Assembly (NCBI GenBank): GCA_020851395.1
Contig: JADZCW010000139.1
Coordinates: 1-9,917 of the forward strand
Origin: Phycisphaeraceae bacterium
GTDB lineage: Bacteria; Planctomycetota; Phycisphaerae; Phycisphaerales; Phycisphaeraceae
Length of the DNA stretch: 9,917 nucleotides
Direction: 5' to 3'
Under the pieces are notes generated by a model. That model saw only the letters and a list, made by a program, of their open reading frames with translations. It made no database searches and had not been told where the DNA came from. Positions 6,232-9,917 of the stretch are shown one piece after another. Positions within the stretch are counted from its first letter, which is position 1; each line of letters starts with the position of its first letter. The translations under genes were made by a program, and so were the position numbers.

Positions 6232-6233
6232 TT
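6218..6233 (+). promoter_or_regulatory. Hairpin joining the mreB ribosome binding site and start codon
   Basis: AAGGG (6218-6222) can pair with CCCTT (6229-6233) around a six-base loop, TTTGCA. The 5' arm is the ribosome binding site and the 3' arm runs into the TTG start (6232-6234). Formation would hide both. The stem is only 5 bp and depends on the TTG start being correct. Confidence 0.35.
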
Positions 6234-7284
6234 GTTCCTCGACGACATCCTCAGTTGGTTCAGCGTGGACATGGGCATCGACCTCGGCACGTGCAACACC
6301 CTCGTGTGCGTGCGCGGAGAGGGCATTGTCCTGAACGAACCCAGCGTAGTGGCCGTCCAGAAGGGCACCAACAAGGTCATCAACAACGGCAACGCCGTCG
6401 GCTGGGTCGCCAAGGAGATGCTCGGCAAGACCCCCGGCAGCATCAGCGCCATCCGTCCCCTCAAGGACGGCGTGATCTCCGACTTCGAGATCACCGAGGC
6501 CATGCTCAGCTACTTCATCCGCAAGGTTAACGGCCGCCGCCCCTTCCCCCGACCCCGCGTCGTCATCGCCGTCCCCAGCGGCATCACCGCCGTCGAGAAA
6601 CGCGCCGTGCTCGACTCGGCTGAACGAGCCGGCGCCCGCCGCGTCTACCTGGTCGAGGAGCCCCTGGCCGCCGGCATCGGCGCCAACCTCCCCATCGTCG
6701 AGGCCACCGCCTCGATGATCGTCGACATCGGCGGCGGCACGACGGAGGTCGCCGTGATGAGCCTGGCCGACATCGCCCAGTGCGAGTCCGTCCGCGTCGC
6801 CGGCGACGACCTCGACGAGTCGATCATCAACCACATGAAGAAGGCCTACAACCTGCTCATCGGCGAGCAGACCGCCGAGCGCATCAAGATCGAGATCGGC
6901 ACCGCCATGCCCGACGGCAACGCCCGCACCATGGAGGTCCGCGGCCGCGACATGATCTCCGGCCTGCCCCGCAAAACGGTGGTCACCTCCGACGAGATCT
7001 GCACCGCCCTCCAGGAGCCCCTGGGCGCCATCATCGAGACCGTCACCCGCACCCTCGAACGCCTCGAGCCCGAGCTCGCCGCCGACCTGGTGCAGAACGG
7101 CATCTGCCTCGCCGGCGGCGGCGCGCTCCTCCGCGGCCTCGCCCAGGTCATCCACGACGCCACCGGCCTGGACGTTCGCATCGCCGAGGATCCCCTGACC
7201 TGCGTCGCCCGCGGCACCGCCATCTACCTCGAACACCTCGAGGAGTGGAAGCGGACCATGGAGAGCGACATGGACGCCCTCTAG
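6232..7284 (+). CDS. mreB: Rod-shape actin homologue MreB
   Basis: MreB is a cytoplasmic, membrane-associated bacterial actin that binds ATP, forms filaments and directs lateral cell-wall synthesis with MreC, MreD, RodA and PBP2. From the TTG at 6232 it has 350 residues, matching the family (347 in E. coli). It begins MFLDDILSWFSVDMGIDLGT, whose first ten residues can form the expected membrane-binding amphipathic helix. Key motifs are phosphate-1 DLGTCNT (17-23), EEPLAAG (142-148), phosphate-2 DIGGGTTE (165-172), AGGGALL (294-300) and AEDPLTCVARG (318-328). An upstream in-frame ATG at 6142 would add 30 residues of atypical composition, so I prefer 6232. A later ATG (6271) would remove the helix. 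mreC follows after a strong hairpin. Confidence 0.95.
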   Translation: MFLDDILSWFSVDMGIDLGTCNTLVCVRGEGIVLNEPSVVAVQKGTNKVINNGNAVGWVAKEMLGKTPGSISAIRPLKDGVISDFEITEAMLSYFIRKVNGRRPFPRPRVVIAVPSGITAVEKRAVLDSAERAGARRVYLVEEPLAAGIGANLPIVEATASMIVDIGGGTTEVAVMSLADIAQCESVRVAGDDLDESIINHMKKAYNLLIGEQTAERIKIEIGTAMPDGNARTMEVRGRDMISGLPRKTVVTSDEICTALQEPLGAIIETVTRTLERLEPELAADLVQNGICLAGGGALLRGLAQVIHDATGLDVRIAEDPLTCVARGTAIYLEHLEEWKRTMESDMDAL

Positions 7285-7295
7285 CAGCGGGCATT

Positions 7296-7316
7296 ACCCC
7301 GGGCCGCGCCCGGGGT
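7296..7316 (+). other. Strong hairpin between mreB and mreC
   Basis: ACCCCGGGC (7296-7304), loop CGC, GCCCGGGGT (7308-7316) is a perfect 9-bp, almost all-GC stem in the 46-bp gap. Only two T residues follow, so it is not a standard intrinsic terminator. It may act as an attenuator, a processing site or a 3' stabiliser that keeps mreB transcript above mreCD. The structure is direct; the role is inferred. Confidence 0.55.
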
Positions 7317-7330
7317 TCATTGGGGTTCGG

Positions 7331-8236
7331 ATGAGGTCATCGTTACTCAATCAGCGACGCGTGATGGGGCTGACGGTGATCCTCCTGATCATCACCAGCC
7401 AACTCCCCGGGACCGCCAGCGCCTGGCTCTGGAGCGGCCTGCGCCACTTCAAGGACGTCCTCTGGTCCCCCATGAGCGACCCGCTCAATGCCCTGTCCGT
7501 CTCCCTGCGCGGCGGATCGGCCCCGCTGCCGGCCGGCATGGACCAACGCACCCTCGCCGACCTCCGCTACGTCCGCCAGCTCGAGGCCGAGCTCGACGAC
7601 GCCCGCCAGAAGGTCGAGCAGTACGAACGCCTCGCCGGCATGGCCAAGGCCGGACAGGTCAACCTCCAGGGCGTCCGATTCCTCTCCGCCCGCGTCACCG
7701 CCTGGACCGGCCGCCCCGGCGTCACCGCCCTGACCATCAACAAGGGCACGCGACAGGGCGTCGAGCCCGGCATGATCGTCACCGACGGCATCAACCTCGT
7801 CGGCCGCGTCGTCGACGCCGGCGGCGCCACCGCCTACGTCTCGCTGATCACCAGCCTCACCGCCCCCCTCGAGGTCCGCATCGTCCCCCCGACCATGGCC
7901 GCTACCCGCCAGTGGCCCGGCTACGTCCAATTCGACCCCAACCGACAGATCTTCTGGACCAGCGTCGAGATCCAGCAGCCCGTGGACGTAGGGGACCTGG
8001 CTCACCTGGCCGGCGACGCATCCACGACCGGTCTGTCGCCCCCGACGGGCGGGACCGCCGGCGGCTGGCCCCCAGAGGCCTGGGGACTGATCGTCGGCCG
8101 CGTCACCCGCATCGAACGCGACGCCGACCCCCTGAACTTCAAACGCGTGATCGTCGAGCCCATGGTCAACCTTGCCTACCTGACGCGCGTGGTCGTCCTC
8201 GTCCCCATGGAGGCCACCGCCCCCGCCCCGCGGTGA
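7331..8236 (+). CDS. mreC: Rod shape-determining protein MreC
   Basis: MreC is a bitopic elongasome scaffold whose periplasmic part contacts PBP2 and links the cytoplasmic MreB filament to wall synthesis. The 301-residue protein has a basic N-terminus, one membrane segment (about 11-33), a short coiled coil (about 75-105) and the paired beta-domain region (about 115-292). Recognisable stretches are INKGTRQGVEPGMIV (136-150), INLVGRV (154-160), GLIVGRV (252-258) and the closing VIVEPMVNLAYLTRVVVLVP. The loop before GLIVGRV (about 228-250) is Gly/Pro/Thr-rich and longer than the usual TSGLGG-type turn. The ATG at 7331 has only a GGGG (7322-7325) as ribosome binding site. It lies 46 bp after mreB and 22 bp before mreD, as in other mre operons. 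Confidence 0.92.
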   Translation: MRSSLLNQRRVMGLTVILLIITSQLPGTASAWLWSGLRHFKDVLWSPMSDPLNALSVSLRGGSAPLPAGMDQRTLADLRYVRQLEAELDDARQKVEQYERLAGMAKAGQVNLQGVRFLSARVTAWTGRPGVTALTINKGTRQGVEPGMIVTDGINLVGRVVDAGGATAYVSLITSLTAPLEVRIVPPTMAATRQWPGYVQFDPNRQIFWTSVEIQQPVDVGDLAHLAGDASTTGLSPPTGGTAGGWPPEAWGLIVGRVTRIERDADPLNFKRVIVEPMVNLAYLTRVVVLVPMEATAPAPR

Positions 8237-8258
8237 TCCAGACGCCCGGAGAACGCCC

Positions 8259-8819
8259 ATGCGCTGGCCGATCTTCTTGGTCTTTCTCTACCTCACCCTG
8301 GGTCTGGACCTGGGCCTGCACGGCCTGTGGCAGGTCCGCGGGGCGACGCCGAGCCTGATGCTGATCCTGGTGGTCTACATCGGCCTGTCCGCCCCGCCCC
8401 TGGCCGTCGGATGGGCCTCCATCCTCGCCGGCATCCTGATCGACCTCGGACGCGTCGCCCCCGGCGACGGCATGCCGCTGGACGTCGTCGGCCCCGCCGC
8501 CCTGGGATTGTTCGTCGCCGGCTACGCCGCCATCCAGCTCCGCGGACTGGTCCTGCGTCAGTCCGCCTTCACCCTCGCCGTAACAGTCTTCTTTGCGGGC
8601 CTGATGGCCCACCTGCTGACCGTCACCCTCCTGGCCATCCGCGGATGGCCGATCTCACCCGCCGCCGCCGTCGCCGGCTGGAGCTCCGCCGAGCAGCTCC
8701 TCGGCCGCTTCCTCGACCTGATCTACACCTGCCTCGTCGCCCTGCCCGCCGCCAAGCTGCTCTTTAGGACCGACAGCCTCTGGGGCTTCACCCAGATCCC
8801 CGGCCGCCGCGGCCGCTAG
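8259..8819 (+). CDS. mreD: Rod shape-determining membrane protein MreD
   Basis: MreD is the multi-pass inner-membrane member of the elongasome that works with MreC. The 186-residue product is very hydrophobic, with about six membrane segments (roughly 3-22, 31-45, 48-65, 75-93, 103-127 and 150-169). It ends in a basic tail (PGRRGR). ILIDLGRVAPGDGMPLDVVG (59-78) resembles the family's conserved GLLxDLxxxxxLG stretch. The ATG at 8259 has GGAGAA at 8248-8253. Sequence identity is weak by eye, as is usual for MreD, but length, topology and position directly after mreC make the call strong. The usual pbp2 and rodA genes do not follow. Confidence 0.88.
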   Translation: MRWPIFLVFLYLTLGLDLGLHGLWQVRGATPSLMLILVVYIGLSAPPLAVGWASILAGILIDLGRVAPGDGMPLDVVGPAALGLFVAGYAAIQLRGLVLRQSAFTLAVTVFFAGLMAHLLTVTLLAIRGWPISPAAAVAGWSSAEQLLGRFLDLIYTCLVALPAAKLLFRTDSLWGFTQIPGRRGR

Positions 8820-8829
8820 CCGTTTTTTT
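8801..8829 (+). terminator. Possible intrinsic terminator at the end of mreD
   Basis: A run of seven T (8823-8829) follows GC-rich dyads that overlap the mreD stop: CGGCC/GGCCG (8801-8805, 8811-8815) and, adjacent to the T-run, CGGC/GCCG (8810-8813, 8819-8822). The stems are short (4-5 bp), so termination may be partial, and the next gene begins only 19 bp after the T-run. Confidence 0.45.
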
Positions 8830-8848
8830 CCGACCGTCAGACATCACG

Positions 8849-9130
8849 ATGAGCGACCCCCAACCCCACGACCCAGCTCCCCCGCGCGAGCCCGACGCCA
8901 ACGACTCAGCCACCGAGGCCTCCCTGCGTGGTCTGGCGGGCCGGCCGGGACACAATCCCCCGAGCCTGGGCCCGTCGAGCGACACCCCCGATCCCGCCGA
9001 CGGCTCGGTCGTCTGGCGTCCGCGTCAGGGCCTGGGCGTCAAACTCGCCGCCTGGGTCATCCTGGCCCTGATCGCCCTGGGCCTGGCCGCCATGCTCGCG
9101 CTGCTGATCATGGCCAACCGTGGCCGCTGA
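8849..9130 (+). CDS. Small Pro-rich protein with a C-terminal membrane segment
   Basis: This is a 93-residue protein from ATG 8849. Residues 1-60 are rich in Pro, Asp, Ser and Gly and look disordered. Residues about 64-89 are a single hydrophobic helix (LAAWVILALIALGLAAMLAL), and the chain ends in NRGR. The layout is that of a tail-anchored or N-in single-pass protein, with the acidic/proline-rich part probably cytoplasmic. There is no clear ribosome binding site, and a possible terminator precedes it, so it may have its own start of transcription or a leaderless message. It sits 29 bp after mreD and converges on galE with a 28-bp gap. I do not recognise the family. A link to the mre proteins is inferred only from position. 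Confidence 0.7.
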   Translation: MSDPQPHDPAPPREPDANDSATEASLRGLAGRPGHNPPSLGPSSDTPDPADGSVVWRPRQGLGVKLAAWVILALIALGLAAMLALLIMANRGR

Positions 9131-9158
9131 CGACGCATCGAGGGTCTGCCCGTCGTGA

Positions 9159-9917
9159 TTACCGGTGCTTCGGATATCCCTGCGGATTGTTCTTGAACCA
9201 GTTCCACGCCGTCTGGATGATCGGGTCCAGCTGCGTGTACTTCGCCCGCCAGCCGAGTTCCTGACGGATCTTGTCCGGATTGGCGAACAGCTCCGGCGGA
9301 TCGCCCGCCCGGCGTGGCCCGACCTGCGCGGGGATTGCGTGCCCCGTCACCCGCCGCGCCGACTCGATCACCTCTTTCACGCTGTACCCCTGCCCGATCC
9401 CCAGGTTGTAGATCCGCTGCTGACCCGGCCGCAGGTCCTGCATCACCGCGATGTGCGCGTCAGCCAGGTCCTCGACGTGGATGTAGTCCCGGATGCACGT
9501 CCCGTCGGCCGTCGGGTAGTCGTCCCCGAGGATCGTCACATAAGGCCTCTGCCCCAGCGCCGTCTGCAGGATCACCGGGATCAGGTGCGTCTCGGGCGTG
9601 TGGTCCTCCCCGATCGCCCCGTCGGCCGCGCACCCCGCGACGTTGAAGTACCGCAGCGCCGCGAACGCGAACTGCGGTTCGGCCCCCGCGAAGTCCTTGA
9701 GGATCCGCTCGACAAAGAGTTTCGACCACCCGTACGGGTTGATCGGCGACTGCGGCATGGTCTCGACGATCGGCATGGACGACGGCATTCCGTACGTCGC
9801 GCACGTCGAGGAGAAGACGATCTTCCTGACCCCCGCCTCCTTCATCGCCGTCAGCAGGCTCAGCGTCCCGGCCGTGTTGTTCTCGTAGTACCGCAGCGGC
9901 TCGGTCACCGACTCGCC
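9159..9917 (-). CDS. galE: UDP-glucose 4-epimerase, C-terminal part (cut by window edge)
   Basis: GalE interconverts UDP-glucose and UDP-galactose with a bound NAD, supplying sugars for envelope polysaccharides. The gene is on the - strand, stops at TAA (9161-9159) and runs off the right edge; 252 residues are visible. The fragment begins GESV, the family's conserved stretch, so about 80 N-terminal residues with the Gly-rich NAD motif are missing. Visible signatures are FSSTCATYG, where Thr takes the Ser124 position of E. coli GalE, the catalytic YGWSK (Tyr and Lys of YxxxK, fragment residues 62 and 66), LRYFNVAG, TCIRDYIHVEDLADAH, YNLGIGQGYSVKEV and the closing LGWRAKY region. These are characteristic of GalE rather than other extended short-chain dehydrogenases, though related UDP-sugar epimerases cannot be fully excluded. 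It is convergent with the mre region and seems unrelated to its operon. Confidence 0.9.
   Translation of the reverse strand, partial: GESVTEPLRYYENNTAGTLSLLTAMKEAGVRKIVFSSTCATYGMPSSMPIVETMPQSPINPYGWSKLFVERILKDFAGAEPQFAFAALRYFNVAGCAADGAIGEDHTPETHLIPVILQTALGQRPYVTILGDDYPTADGTCIRDYIHVEDLADAHIAVMQDLRPGQQRIYNLGIGQGYSVKEVIESARRVTGHAIPAQVGPRRAGDPPELFANPDKIRQELGWRAKYTQLDPIIQTAWNWFKNNPQGYPKHR

Noticed and set aside
6155..6245. tRNA-like text upstream of mreB (GGCCGAGTGG like a Ser/Leu tRNA D-arm, and AAGGG-loop-CCCTT like a T-arm)
   Set aside because: No acceptor stem pairs, the T-loop is six bases and lacks the TTCRA pattern, and no anticodon arm is evident. Resemblance only.
9131..9158. Bidirectional terminator between the 93-residue gene and galE
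   Set aside because: The 28-bp gap holds no stem with a T-run in either direction.

Overview
The window is a chromosomal segment of a GC-rich bacterium. Codon third positions are strongly C-biased, and GTG and TTG starts are used next to strong AAGGAGGT ribosome binding sites. The wording of the MreB N-terminus, the long Lnt and the style of the hypothetical proteins suggest a Planctomycetota bacterium, possibly of the Phycisphaerae. That placement is an inference from protein style, not a computed one. No rRNA, complete tRNA, CRISPR array, transposase or phage gene is visible.

Layout. (1) 1-1592, + strand: the tail of an unrecognised gene, an 89-residue hypothetical protein and a XerC/XerD-type tyrosine recombinase, closed by a textbook intrinsic terminator (1638-1673). 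(2) 1719-4651: apolipoprotein N-acyltransferase (lnt), which completes lipoprotein maturation, followed at 47 bp by a secreted HEAT-repeat protein. (3) 4652-4924: a 273-bp gene-free stretch with a candidate TTGACA-type promoter, repeated CCCCGGAAGT motifs and a C-tract array inside an inverted repeat. (4) 4925-8819: a cell-shape region. It holds an MreC-like-architecture protein (membrane anchor, coiled coil, small beta domain), an unlisted 58-residue membrane protein, then mreB, mreC and mreD. (5) 8849-9130: a small protein with a C-terminal membrane segment. (6) 9159-9917, - strand: the C-terminal three quarters of a UDP-glucose 4-epimerase (galE), convergent with the rest and cut by the window edge.

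How the genes fit together. MreB (cytoplasmic actin), MreC (bitopic scaffold) and MreD (multi-pass protein) form the elongasome core that positions cell-wall synthesis. The two uncharacterised membrane proteins just upstream and the one just downstream share strand and close spacing with it, so they are candidates for lineage-specific partners. The usual next genes, the transpeptidase PBP2 and RodA, are absent here. Lnt and GalE also serve the envelope.

The most interesting material is noncoding or small: the MreC-like/58-residue pair before mreB, the intergenic CCCCGGAAGT repeat family, a G-quadruplex-capable tract at the ribosome binding site of the coiled-coil gene, and strong T-less hairpins placed directly before ribosome binding sites.
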